From Polyangium fumosum (GTDB lineage Bacteria; Myxococcota_A; Polyangia; Polyangiales; Polyangiaceae), in assembly GCF_005144585.1 (NCBI RefSeq), contig NZ_SSMQ01000071.1, forward strand, positions 1-38,272: 38,272 nt of DNA. Reading direction: 5' to 3'. Both the position numbers and the translations under genes were made by a program. A model generated the notes under the pieces. That model worked only from the letters and a program-made list of their open reading frames with translations, was not told the origin of the DNA and made no database searches. The number at the start of each line of letters is the position of its first letter. Within the stretch, counting starts at the first letter, position 1. Of the stretch, positions 16,631 through 24,722 are shown piece after piece.

Positions 16631-17869
16631 ATGGCTCTGCATCGAGTCAAAGCTCCTCTCGCCCTCGCGCTCGTCGTGGCCGTCGCCGCATGTGGGAACG
16701 ATTGCGGGGACACCACGAATCTCGCACCCGCGCCCGCCCCCGCGGCGCCCGCCCCGGCCCCCCCGAATGCCGGGCACGAGGCCACGCGCGACGCCGCGAC
16801 GCCGGATGCCCCCACGAACCCCCCTGCATTCGTCACCGTATTCGCCGCGGGCGACGTGAGCTTCGGCCGCCTCGTCGGCCAGATCCTCCTGCGCGAGCCG
16901 GACCGCGCCCTGTTCGCGCCGATGGAACCCCTCCTCCGCGCGGCGGACGTGCGCTTCGTCAACCTGGAGGGGCCGATCAGCGATCAGGGAACCGAGACCG
17001 TCTCCCCCGAGAACAACCTCGTCTTCAATGGCCCGCCCGCCTCGGCCGACGCCCTCGCGCGCGCCGGGATCGACGTCGTCTCCACGGCGAACAACCACGC
17101 CTGGGATTACGGCAAATCGGCCCTGCTGGAGACGCTCGATCACCTCGATCGTGCCTCCGTCCTGCACGCGGGCACGGGCGCGACCCTCGAAAAGGCCTTC
17201 GAGCCCGCCATCGTCACGCGGCGCGGGTTTCGCCTGGCCTTCCTCGCGGTCACCGACGTCTGGAACCAGGGCGCCCTTTCCAAGCACCCGGGCCGCGCCC
17301 ACGTCGCCAGTGCCGATCGCGAGGCCCTCGTCCGCGCCGTGCGGGCGCTCCGCGCACGAGGCGACCTCGACGGCATCCTCGTCAGTCATCACGGCGGCGA
17401 GGAATACCGCGAAGATCCGCTCCCCGGCACGCGCGCCCTCGCCGAGGCCGTCCTCGACGCGGGCGCCGACGCCTTCCTCGGCCACCACCCGCACGTCGTG
17501 CAAGGCGTCTCGTTCCACGCCGGAAAGCCCATCGTCTACAGCCTCGGCAACCTGCTCATGCGCATGCACAGCGGCCATCCCTGGACCGAGATGGGCCTCG
17601 CCGTGAAAATCGAGCTCGAAAAGGGCGCCCCGCCCCGCCTCTTCGCGTGCCCCTTCCGCATTCACGGCATCGAGCCGATCCCCCTCGCCCGCGACCCGAG
17701 GCGCAAGGCCTACGACTCCCACTTCTTTGGTCGATTCCAGGCCTTGTCGCGCCGCGTCGGGGGCGCGATCCTCGGCCCCGCCGGCGAGGACGGATGCGCG
17801 CCCGTCAAACCGCCGACGCGCGCCGAAACACCGAGATCCTCAGATTCTCTTGCACCGAACTTTCCGTAG
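16631..17869 (+). CDS. CapA-like metallophosphatase-fold lipoprotein
   Basis: The 412-residue protein has a signal with lipobox A-A-A-C (LALALVVAVAAC) and an Ala/Pro linker, then a CapA/YwtB-type domain: GDVSFGR (about 75), NLEGPIS (about 115), ANNHAWDYG (about 156), SHHGGEEY (about 257), GHHPHVVQG (about 290) and YSLGNLL (about 309). These are the conserved His/Asp/Asn blocks of the family, related to metallophosphatases. In Bacillus CapA acts in poly-gamma-glutamate capsule synthesis; many relatives have no capsule partner, and no CapB/CapC gene is nearby, so the substrate is open. GGAGGAA lies 8 bases before the ATG. A beta-propeller gene follows 26 bp downstream, probably in the same operon. 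Confidence 0.92.
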   Translation: MALHRVKAPLALALVVAVAACGNDCGDTTNLAPAPAPAAPAPAPPNAGHEATRDAATPDAPTNPPAFVTVFAAGDVSFGRLVGQILLREPDRALFAPMEPLLRAADVRFVNLEGPISDQGTETVSPENNLVFNGPPASADALARAGIDVVSTANNHAWDYGKSALLETLDHLDRASVLHAGTGATLEKAFEPAIVTRRGFRLAFLAVTDVWNQGALSKHPGRAHVASADREALVRAVRALRARGDLDGILVSHHGGEEYREDPLPGTRALAEAVLDAGADAFLGHHPHVVQGVSFHAGKPIVYSLGNLLMRMHSGHPWTEMGLAVKIELEKGAPPRLFACPFRIHGIEPIPLARDPRRKAYDSHFFGRFQALSRRVGGAILGPAGEDGCAPVKPPTRAETPRSSDSLAPNFP

Positions 17870-17895
17870 TCCCCGCCGGGCATTACCCTTCCTCC

Positions 17896-19017
17896 ATGTT
17901 CACGCGAAAGCTCCTCCTCGGCCTCGGCGCCTCGTGCGTCGCGGTCGCACTCGCATTCGCAGCCGCCGGACCCGAGGGCGCGACGCCCGCGCACGCCGCA
18001 GCGCCGCCCGAAGTCCGGGGGCCTCGCGTGGCCGTCCTGGCCACGTTCCCGGGCGCCGAGGTCACCTCGCTTTATCTCGTCCAGGCCGGCGGAGGCGCGG
18101 ATCCCGCCCCTGTCGCCACGTTCGCGCACCTGCCCGACGCCGCCGTGCGCGCCGCCGTCGTCCCGGGCACGCCGTACGTCCTCGCCACGGCCGATACCAC
18201 GCCCTCGCGCGACGCCTCCTTTAATGCCTCGCTCTTCCGCCTGCGGCCCCACGCGCCGCCCGAGGCGCTCGTCGCCGGGGTCGTCCACGCGAGCCGCCCC
18301 CTCGTCACTCCGGCCGGCCGCGTCTTCGTCTCCCGCGGCCGCGCAGGCACCGAAATCGAGGGCCGATTGCGCGTCGATCCCCTCACCGTCGACGAGGTCG
18401 ACCTCGCGACTGGAAACACCCGCGCCGTCCACGCCGAGCACGGCCACCTCCTTTTCCTCGCGGGCGCGGCCGGTAGCGAGATCCTCCTTTATCGTGTCCT
18501 GCCCGATCACGCCGACATCGTCGCCGTGGATCCCGACAGCGGCGCCGTACGTCCCATCGTCGACGACCTCCCGGCCTTCGCCCGTGATTTTTCCGTCGAT
18601 GCCCGCGGGGAAAAACTCGTCTTCCAAGGACGCCACGAGACGAACAGCCGCACCTGGGTCGTCGACGAAATCGACCTCGCCTCGGGCCGCGCGCGCCGGC
18701 TCTTTTCGAGCCCCAACATGAACCTCGCCCCCGCGGTCCTCCCGAGCGGCGGCGTCCTTTACAATCCGCCGGGCCGTGGCCTCTCCACGCTCGACGCCGA
18801 GGCGCAGCTCGCCGGCCCCCTCGGCCCCGGCGTCGACATCGTCGCCGCCACGACCGCCGATTCCCGCTGGATCGCCGCCTTGCACACGCAACCGAGCGCG
18901 CTCGCCGTGCCTTTCCTCGTCGACACGGAGACCGGCGCCGCCGCTGTCCTCCCTGCGCCCCGCGGGAGCCGCGTGGCCGTGGCCGGGTTTTACCTCGAGA
19001 ATGGAGGTGCGCTTTGA
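17896..19017 (+). CDS. Exported TolB/WD40-like beta-propeller protein
   Basis: The 373-residue protein starts MFTRKLLLGLGASCVAVALAF and has a signal peptide ending near AHAAA. The mature part has repeated four-strand blades typical of TolB-like or YVTN propellers: SLYLVQAGGGADPAPVATF, GVVHASRPLVTPAGRVFVS, EILLYRVLPDHADIVAVDPD, FSVDARGEKLVFQGRHE, SRTWVVDEIDLASGRARRL, PAVLPSGGVLYNPPGRG. No catalytic residues are apparent; such proteins usually bind partners in the periplasm. It follows the CapA-like gene by 26 bp, and its stop codon overlaps the TTG start of the next gene (TTGA), so the two are translationally coupled. Upstream open codons back to 16690 are a shadow of the CapA frame. Confidence 0.85.
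   Translation: MFTRKLLLGLGASCVAVALAFAAAGPEGATPAHAAAPPEVRGPRVAVLATFPGAEVTSLYLVQAGGGADPAPVATFAHLPDAAVRAAVVPGTPYVLATADTTPSRDASFNASLFRLRPHAPPEALVAGVVHASRPLVTPAGRVFVSRGRAGTEIEGRLRVDPLTVDEVDLATGNTRAVHAEHGHLLFLAGAAGSEILLYRVLPDHADIVAVDPDSGAVRPIVDDLPAFARDFSVDARGEKLVFQGRHETNSRTWVVDEIDLASGRARRLFSSPNMNLAPAVLPSGGVLYNPPGRGLSTLDAEAQLAGPLGPGVDIVAATTADSRWIAALHTQPSALAVPFLVDTETGAAAVLPAPRGSRVAVAGFYLENGGAL
19003..19007 (+). promoter_or_regulatory. Ribosome binding site fixing an overlapping TTG start
   Basis: GGAGG lies 6 bases before TTG 19014, inside the end of the upstream propeller gene. It supports the rare TTG start and coupled translation. Confidence 0.7.
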
Positions 19018-20195
19018 GCCTTAAGCTTCCCCTCGCCGCCGCCGCCTCGCTCGCCCTCCTCGCCGCGAGTGGCGGCGCCGCTGCGTATTGCCCCTCCTAC
19101 ACCGCGTCGAGCCCCGCGAACGATCAAGGCTGCGCCATCGAGGCCGTGGCCGGGACGAACCCCACGAACGACGAATGGAACGACATCTTCGACATCGTCT
19201 CGCAGGGCCCCGCGGCCTGGGGGAATGACGGCCCCTCCGTCGCCGACATCGGCCAGGGCTGCGGCAACCCCGAGCCTTACCAATCCGTCTCCGCGCGGTT
19301 CCCTTGCGAATTGCTGAAGGCCCTCACGAAGGTCGAGTCCGGCTGGCGCCAGTTCTGCGTCCCCACGCTGCCGTCGGATCAGGTCGGCGGCGCATCACGC
19401 ACGATCATCTCCTTCGATTGTGGCTATGGCATCGGCCAGGTCACGAGCGGGATGCACGTCGGTGAGACCCCGGATTTCGACCGCGAGCGCGTGGCCTCCG
19501 ATCCTTTCTACAACCTCGCCACGAGCACCCGCATCCTCGCGGCGAAATGGAAGGCGACGAAATGCGTCGGCGACAACCAGCCCAAGATCGTCGAGCACTG
19601 GTACACGGCCACGTGGGCCTACAATGGCCTCGCCTACGTGAACAACCCGAACAACCCGAACTACGACCCGAACCGCGGCGTGTGGAAGCCGTCCGTGGGC
19701 GGCGCCGCGCCCTACCAGGAGAAGGTCTTCGGGTTCATGGAATTCAATAGCCAGTGGGAGACGATCGAGCCGGCCTACCCGAACCCCGGCGACATCGGCG
19801 GAGGCACGAGCCCGCCCGCGCTCTCCGATCCCGATTGCGCCTCCCCCACGGATTGCGAAGCCAAACGCCCGACCCACGTCACCACGTGCAGCGGCGCGGT
19901 CGGCGGAAGCGGCGGCGCGGGCGGAAGCGGCGGCGCAGGCGGAAGCGGAAACGGCGGCGCAGGCGGGAGCGGCGGCGGCGGTGGCAACGGCGGCGGAGCA
20001 GGCGCAGGCGGAGACGCAGGCGGAAACGGCGGCGCGGGCGGAGCCGGCCCCGACGACGACGGCAATGGCGCGGTCCGCGGCGTCATCACCTGCCAATGCC
20101 GCGCCGCCGGCACCCACGAAACGATCCCCGGCTGGCTCGGCCTCGCGACGATCGCCGCCTTGGGTGGGCTCGGCGCGCGCCGCCGCCGCCGGTAA
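19014..20195 (+). CDS. Lytic-transglycosylase-like protein with MYXO-CTERM sorting tail
   Basis: The 393-residue protein has a signal peptide (LPLAAAASLALLAASGGAAA). Residues 95-215 resemble a lysozyme-like SLT domain: LLKALTKVESGWRQF with the likely catalytic Glu108, then CGYGIGQVTSGM (136-147), matching the usual E-S-x-x and G-x-x-Q-x-x-x pattern, and ATWAYNGLAYVN. It should cleave peptidoglycan. A long GGxG linker (about 293-345) follows, and the end CQCRAAGTHETIPGW plus a hydrophobic stretch and RRRRR is a MYXO-CTERM-like tail, known in myxobacteria to be processed at Cys for surface anchoring. TTG 19014 overlaps the previous stop and has GGAGG 6 bases upstream. Third gene of the 16631-20195 run. 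Confidence 0.88.
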   Translation: MSLKLPLAAAASLALLAASGGAAAYCPSYTASSPANDQGCAIEAVAGTNPTNDEWNDIFDIVSQGPAAWGNDGPSVADIGQGCGNPEPYQSVSARFPCELLKALTKVESGWRQFCVPTLPSDQVGGASRTIISFDCGYGIGQVTSGMHVGETPDFDRERVASDPFYNLATSTRILAAKWKATKCVGDNQPKIVEHWYTATWAYNGLAYVNNPNNPNYDPNRGVWKPSVGGAAPYQEKVFGFMEFNSQWETIEPAYPNPGDIGGGTSPPALSDPDCASPTDCEAKRPTHVTTCSGAVGGSGGAGGSGGAGGSGNGGAGGSGGGGGNGGGAGAGGDAGGNGGAGGAGPDDDGNGAVRGVITCQCRAAGTHETIPGWLGLATIAALGGLGARRRRR

Positions 20196-20211
20196 TCCCA
20201 GGGGCCGACGG

Positions 20212-20237
20212 GGGCCGGGGACGCGTCGCCCCGGCCC
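20212..20237. terminator. GC-rich hairpin between convergent genes
   Basis: GGGCCGGGG (20212-20220) pairs perfectly with CCCCGGCCC (20229-20237) around ACGCGTCG. It lies between two convergent stops. There is no T run, so intrinsic termination is only likely. Confidence 0.5.
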
Positions 20238-20263
20238 TCCCCGGCTTCACGCGTGGGCCCGCA

Positions 20264-21463
20264 TCACGGGCAGGCGAGCGACCTCATTTCCTGCACGCGG
20301 AACGGCAGCTCCTTTTGCAGGATGAAATCCGAGATGCGCGTCTCCGGGCCGCTGCGGCTCCGCGACACGTGAAGAAAGTTCGTGCTCGTCTCGCCCGCGT
20401 GGCAACCATTGCACGTCCCGACCGAGAACTTCTGCCGAAGATCGTCTGCCACGTCGGGGATCTCCCAGATGAAGGTGTTCGTCGGCACGCGGGCCGATCC
20501 ACCGTTGAATGGCTGGCCCTTGAACCGGGCCCCCACCTTGTACGTCCCGTCCAGGATCTTGCGCTCGTTCTGCCGCACGAACTCGGTGAGGAGCGGCGTC
20601 TTGTTGTGGACGAGGTCCGGCGTCAGCCCCACGCTCGCCGGCAAGAGCCTGCCGCGCGAGTCGATCTCGAATTGCCGCAGCTCCCACAGGGGCGTCGCGT
20701 CGCCGGAGGTCAAGGCGATCTCGTTCGTCCGGAGCTGGTTCAGCACGCTGCCCGCGGGCATCCCTTGCCACGACTTCGCGCTCACGAATTTCTCGGTCAG
20801 CGCTTCGAGCTTCGCGTTGTAATCGGGCCCGAACGGCAGCGCCCCGAGCGCGTGGAACTCGCGCGCCCACGACTCCGGCGTCTGGCCCCGGTTCGCCGGC
20901 AGCTTGTATTCGAAGATCATGGTGAACGGCAGGGCACGCCCGTCGGGCCCGTGCACCTGGTATACGAGCCGCCCCTCGCCCACCCCCTCGCCCACGTTGA
21001 GCCGCTTGCGCAGATCGAGCCGATACACGATGGCGAGCAGAGACATCGGCGCCTTGTCGAGCTCGTACGTCTTGCCGTCCGCGCTCTTCGCCCGCCAGGG
21101 CGCGAGCACGAGCTCCTCCATCCGCGGGCGCGCCTTGATCGTGAGCCCGTCGACGGTCTGGTCGGTGAGCCACGATTCCATGAATCTCTTGATGAACTCC
21201 TGCTCGGCGTGGCCCTTCGTCATTTCCTGGACTGCGTACCCGAACGACCATTTTCCGAATCCACGCGCTCGATCGTCCTGGATCACCGAAAGATCCGTGA
21301 TGAAAAGCTCCTTCGTGGCATCGACCAAGCAATTGGTGAGCGCCTCCTCGTTTTCCCCGAGGGGCTCCGCCTCTCCCATCTCGGAGACCGACGTCTCACC
21401 GCAGCCCGCTCCCAGCACGAGCGCCAGAGCGACCGTGAACAACCCATGCATGTCACGCTTCAT
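20264..21463 (-). CDS. Lipoprotein with a single CxxCH haem-binding motif
   Basis: The 399-residue protein starts MKRDMHGLFTVALALVLGAGC with lipobox G-A-G-C. Most of the chain is alpha/beta-looking with no familiar motif (KRFMESWLTDQTVDGLTIKA, SLLAIVYRLDLRKR, YKLPANRGQTPESWAREF). Near the C-terminus, CNGCHAGETS is a classical c-type haem attachment site, about 45 residues before the end. The axial Met is unclear. A fused domain plus a small cytochrome-like tail would place it in the periplasm or at the outer surface with an electron-transfer or structural haem. ATG 21463 is preferred because it gives a compact signal peptide; an upstream start at 21535 would add 24 polar residues. It is convergent with the MYXO-CTERM gene. 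Confidence 0.82.
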   Translation of the reverse strand: MKRDMHGLFTVALALVLGAGCGETSVSEMGEAEPLGENEEALTNCLVDATKELFITDLSVIQDDRARGFGKWSFGYAVQEMTKGHAEQEFIKRFMESWLTDQTVDGLTIKARPRMEELVLAPWRAKSADGKTYELDKAPMSLLAIVYRLDLRKRLNVGEGVGEGRLVYQVHGPDGRALPFTMIFEYKLPANRGQTPESWAREFHALGALPFGPDYNAKLEALTEKFVSAKSWQGMPAGSVLNQLRTNEIALTSGDATPLWELRQFEIDSRGRLLPASVGLTPDLVHNKTPLLTEFVRQNERKILDGTYKVGARFKGQPFNGGSARVPTNTFIWEIPDVADDLRQKFSVGTCNGCHAGETSTNFLHVSRSRSGPETRISDFILQKELPFRVQEMRSLACP

Positions 21464-21678
21464 GACAATCCCCGCCCCCTCCGCGGAGGCGCGCCCGGTG
21501 TTATCGCCGTACGCGGTTTGTCCCGGACGCGTCACCGCGGGGTCCGATGGCTTTTCAGCGCGGCCGTACCCAGCGTCTCGCGCCGAAAACCTGCTCCCTA
21601 CGCAACAGCCACCAATATCATGCGGGCATGGTGCGTCGGCCAGTCCCCCCGCACCAAGCTTTTGCCCGGGAAACGATT

Positions 21679-22812
21679 TTACGTCCGCTCGCGCCGCGCC
21701 GCCTCGATTCCGTCGCGCAGGCTCCGGAGCAAAAGGATCTCCCCGAGGTCCACATTGGCATGGACCAACGTCCGCGCGAGCTTCGACGTGATGCCCGTGG
21801 CGATTGGCCGCGCCCCGAGCAGACGAATCGCATGTCCGAGGCGCGCCACTTGCTCGGCCGTCTCCGCCGTGAGCGCGTCCGCGCCGGTCAGATCCAGGAT
21901 CACGTGCTCGGCGCCGCGCGCCGAAACGGCCCCGAGGATCCGGCCTTCCATCTCCGCCGCGCGCGCCGCATCAAGCGCCCCGATGATCGGCAGCGCGATC
22001 GTGCGGGCCGAGACTTCGAGCACCGGCGCCGAGAGGGCGAGGATCTCCTGCTTCTGCCGCTCCACGAGCGCGAGCGTCCCCCGCAGCGCCTCCGCGAGCT
22101 GCCCCTCCTCGGCCGCCCGCCGCTCCGCCCCACGCCGCGCCGTCTCGTCGGTGTGGTGCACGAGGATCACCGTCTGCCCCGTCGCGGGATCCGGCAGCGT
22201 ACGCGCCTCGATTGCGTGCCAGCGCTCGCCCGATTCCGTGCGCACGGCGGTCTCCAGCAAAAATACCTCCCCGTCCCGCGCCGCCGCGAGCAACGTCTCC
22301 GGGACCACGTCGTCCGGGAAGCGCGCATGAAATGGGGCCGAGGCCCCAAACGCCCGCTGGGCCGCAGGGTTTTGCAGGACAATCTCCCCCGCCATGTCGA
22401 GCAGCGTCACCATCACCGACGTGTGCCGCAGCGCCTCGATGCTGCGCACGAGATCCGGGCTCGGCGCCTTCTCCTTGACGAACCCCTGGATCAGCACGCC
22501 CGTCCGGCCGTCGTCGAGCGGCACGCCCGTCATGAAGAGCTTCACCGTCACGGGCTCGCCCTTCGGATAGAGCGTCCATTCCTCTTCGGCCGTCCGCCCT
22601 ACGCGGAATCCATCGATGTACCCGCGCATCCGCGCTCGCGTCGACTCCGACATATCGGAGTAATCGCGGCCGTAGAGCTCCTCCGCGGTGCTCGCACGCC
22701 AAAGCTCGAGGGCGGGTTTGTTCGCCCAGCGCTGCCGGAAAAAGTCGAGATCGAACACCCAGGTCGGGACCGGGGAGGATTCCAGGGCGGCGAGCCGTTC
22801 GTGAAGCTTCAT
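21679..22812 (-). CDS. PAS-STAS protein related to RsbR stressosome proteins
   Basis: The 377-residue protein has two PAS-like regions (about 10-115, PVPTWVFDLDFFRQRWANKPA; and about 125-228, HTSVMVTLLDMAGEIVLQN) followed by a coiled linker (RRAAEEGQLAEALRGTLALVERQ) and a C-terminal STAS domain (about 258-372). In the STAS domain, HVILDLTGADALTAETAEQ matches the RsbR block with a phosphorylatable Thr in DLTG; the next block, ARPIATGITSKLARTLV, has GITSK where RsbR has GIRPE. Such proteins sense signals through PAS and pass them on by STAS phosphorylation. No RsbT kinase or RsbX phosphatase gene is adjacent, so it may act with a distant partner. Cytoplasmic. 215 bp with nothing recognisable separates it from the haem lipoprotein. 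Confidence 0.88.
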   Translation of the reverse strand: MKLHERLAALESSPVPTWVFDLDFFRQRWANKPALELWRASTAEELYGRDYSDMSESTRARMRGYIDGFRVGRTAEEEWTLYPKGEPVTVKLFMTGVPLDDGRTGVLIQGFVKEKAPSPDLVRSIEALRHTSVMVTLLDMAGEIVLQNPAAQRAFGASAPFHARFPDDVVPETLLAAARDGEVFLLETAVRTESGERWHAIEARTLPDPATGQTVILVHHTDETARRGAERRAAEEGQLAEALRGTLALVERQKQEILALSAPVLEVSARTIALPIIGALDAARAAEMEGRILGAVSARGAEHVILDLTGADALTAETAEQVARLGHAIRLLGARPIATGITSKLARTLVHANVDLGEILLLRSLRDGIEAARRERT

Positions 22813-22881
22813 GGGTCGGGCTTCGCAGGCGACGCGTGACGTCGCTGGGGGACCTCGTCTAAGACGGAAACCGCGCGATGT

Positions 22882-23907
22882 CTACCCCGCCGCGCGCCTC
22901 TCTCCCAGGCCCGGCTCGTGTTGTTCCACGGGCAATCCCGCAATCTCGCGAAGCACGAGCGGAAAAAAGCTCTCGTTATCCATCGCCCCCGGCGCGCTGC
23001 CCGGATAGCGGCGCTCGATCGAGCGCTTTCCCCGCATCGGATCGATCCTGCGGATCACGACCGTCCCGCCCTTCACGTCGATCTCGTCCACCTCGATCGC
23101 GCTCCACCGTTCCACACGTTCGCCGTCGAAAAGCTCAATGAATCCGAGCCCTATCCGCGCGCGCCTCGAAGGGTCCCGTGCATCGCGCCCGATCTCGATC
23201 GCGCCGTGTGCTTCCACATCCTCTCGCGCCTTTCGAAGGAGCCAGTCGTTCCAGGCTCGCTCGGCCGCCACGGCGAAAAGATACGGTTGGTGCTCCAGCT
23301 TCACCCCCACGCTCGGTTTTTCCCCGTCGTAATGACCGTGGATCCGGAACGCCGCGCCGACGCTCCGGCGCCCCATCCAGCGCAGGTCGAATTCGACGCG
23401 GCTCGTCTCGCCTTTTGGGCGGGTGCGCACGGTCTTTACCAGGGCGCGCGCGTCCTCGAAGCGGAGCACCACGCGCGGCAGCGGATCCCCCCACGTGTAC
23501 TGCGCGAGCCCGTCCTTGCCGACGTACGTGCACAACGCGGTCGGGCCATTCACCTTCCACGCGATCGGCGCCGCGAACCAGGCCCCCGCGGCGGCCGCGA
23601 TCACGGCGAGCGCGCCTGCGATCGACTCCGTCCACGGAGAGCCGAGGCCGAACGTCTGCCGCAGCAGCCATACCAGGATGCCGATGGGCACGAACGAGAC
23701 CAAGCCCACGGCGACCGCGGCGAGCCCCGCGAGCACGGACGTCCGCGCGACGCGCAGCGAGAGCGTCACCGGCTTCTCGCCGGCCTGCACCGTACTTCCG
23801 ACCGAACGTACGTCCCCGATTTCCGGCGGAGGCAAGGCGAACACCCGCATCCCGTCGGCCAGACGATCCCCTGCGTGTGACGTCGCCAAAGGCGCGATCC
23901 GTGTCAT
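22882..23907 (-). CDS. Membrane protein of unknown function with two helices
   Basis: The 341-residue protein has two adjacent membrane helices (about 55-82, SVLAGLAAVAVGLVSFVPIG; and about 95-118, AGALAVIAAAAGAWFAAPIAW) and a soluble C-terminal region of about 220 residues rich in beta-strand patterns (ALCTYVGKDGLAQYTWGD, RFEDARALVKTVRTRP, GFIELFDGERVERWSAIEVD). The layout suggests a cytoplasmic PH-like or beta domain anchored by a hairpin, but I do not recognise a family. ATG 23907 is preceded by GCGGGACGGC, a weak ribosome site. It is divergent from the small protein gene at 24006 across 98 bp and upstream of the PAS-STAS gene on the same strand (69 bp). Confidence 0.75.
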   Translation of the reverse strand: MTRIAPLATSHAGDRLADGMRVFALPPPEIGDVRSVGSTVQAGEKPVTLSLRVARTSVLAGLAAVAVGLVSFVPIGILVWLLRQTFGLGSPWTESIAGALAVIAAAAGAWFAAPIAWKVNGPTALCTYVGKDGLAQYTWGDPLPRVVLRFEDARALVKTVRTRPKGETSRVEFDLRWMGRRSVGAAFRIHGHYDGEKPSVGVKLEHQPYLFAVAAERAWNDWLLRKAREDVEAHGAIEIGRDARDPSRRARIGLGFIELFDGERVERWSAIEVDEIDVKGGTVVIRRIDPMRGKRSIERRYPGSAPGAMDNESFFPLVLREIAGLPVEQHEPGLGERRAAG

Positions 23908-24005
23908 GCCGTCCCGCAGGCGAGGATACCCTCCCCCGCCGCGTTTCGCGAGCCCGTCCTCTTCGGCCTTTGCTTCGCGAGCCTCCCGGATTACGCTCTC
24001 GCCGC

Positions 24006-24596
24006 GTGTCGGGCCCTCAGAGATCCTTCAGCGCGGAGCGTATCGGCGCGTGGGCGTACGCGAATGGCTTCACGTGGAGCCCTTTCCCCGGGGAGAGCTG
24101 GTTCCGCCCGTGGGAGCCACACGACAACATCGCGCCCCCGGGCCAGTACCTCCACGCGGTCACGCGCCATACGCCGCACGGCCCGTACGTGCTCGTCGAG
24201 CCCTGGTACGCCACGGATCTCGACACCGAGCCGCTCGAACGAACCGTCTTCGCGTACGCGACGCACCCGCGCCTCGTGCGCCGCGCGGCCATGCGGGTCG
24301 GCGAGCACTTCGTCACGCGCGTCGCTTACCTCGAAAGCGCGCCGCCGCCGAAGGTCGAGATCGGGGACAAACTCTGGGATGAGCACGTCACGACGTTCGC
24401 CGTCTCGCCCGCCGAGGCCGCCGCCGCGTTCCCTTCGCGCTTGCGCTCCATGCTCGCGAGCTGGGGGTTTCAGGGCCACCTGGAGATGCGCCCCGGCGGC
24501 CTCGTGATGTTCATGGCGGGCCTGCGCCCCGTGCCCGAGCATTACCAGCGCTTGCTCGGCGCGACGCGCGAGGTGCTGCACGCGGCCGTGGGTTAA
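24006..24596 (+). CDS. Conserved-looking small protein, unknown function
   Basis: The 196-residue soluble protein begins at GTG 24006 (VSGPQRSFSAERIGAWAYAN). It is rich in aromatic residues early on (WSPFPGESWFRPWEPHDNI) and has no signal peptide or membrane helix. Coding is supported by strong GC bias at third positions and by convergence with the beta-barrel gene. The open frame extends far upstream, but that part overlaps the opposite gene at 22882-23907 and is taken as its shadow. Its stop codon lies in the left end of the MITE-like element. No family recognised. Confidence 0.65.
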   Translation: MSGPQRSFSAERIGAWAYANGFTWSPFPGESWFRPWEPHDNIAPPGQYLHAVTRHTPHGPYVLVEPWYATDLDTEPLERTVFAYATHPRLVRRAAMRVGEHFVTRVAYLESAPPPKVEIGDKLWDEHVTTFAVSPAEAAAAFPSRLRSMLASWGFQGHLEMRPGGLVMFMAGLRPVPEHYQRLLGATREVLHAAVG

Positions 24597-24722
24597 CAGC
24601 CTGTGGACTTATCTGCTGCGCGCCCCGAATCGTCGGTCGACATCACTCGAAATCCTTGAGGATTCCTCGCTCCGTCGCCCTAGCTTCGGGGCGCTCGCGA
24701 CGATAATTCCACAGGCTGTTAA
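24593..24722. mobile_element. MITE-like element between overlapping stop codons
   Basis: The ends TTAACAGCCTGTGGA (24593-24607) and TCCACAGGCTGTTAA (24708-24722) are a perfect 15-bp inverted repeat. Complementarity continues further in (TTATC / GATAA and GCGCCCCGAA / TTCGGGGCGC), giving imperfect arms of about 37 bases, and the centre has a small AATCC-TTGA-GGATT hairpin. If TA is the duplicated target (24594-24595 and 24720-24721), the element is 24596-24719, 124 bp, with no coding capacity: features expected of a MITE of the Tc1/IS630 type. A structured bidirectional terminator is the alternative. The inserted DNA leaves both flanking stop codons intact. Confidence 0.65.

Noticed and set aside
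19905-20050. The GGC-rich repeat tract as a regulatory or recombination site.
   Set aside because: It codes for a GGxG linker in the MYXO-CTERM protein, in frame throughout.
24593-24722. CCTGTGGACTTATC resembling a DnaA box, suggesting a replication origin.
   Set aside because: The match is imperfect, there is no cluster of boxes or AT-rich stretch, and the sequence is explained by the inverted-repeat element.
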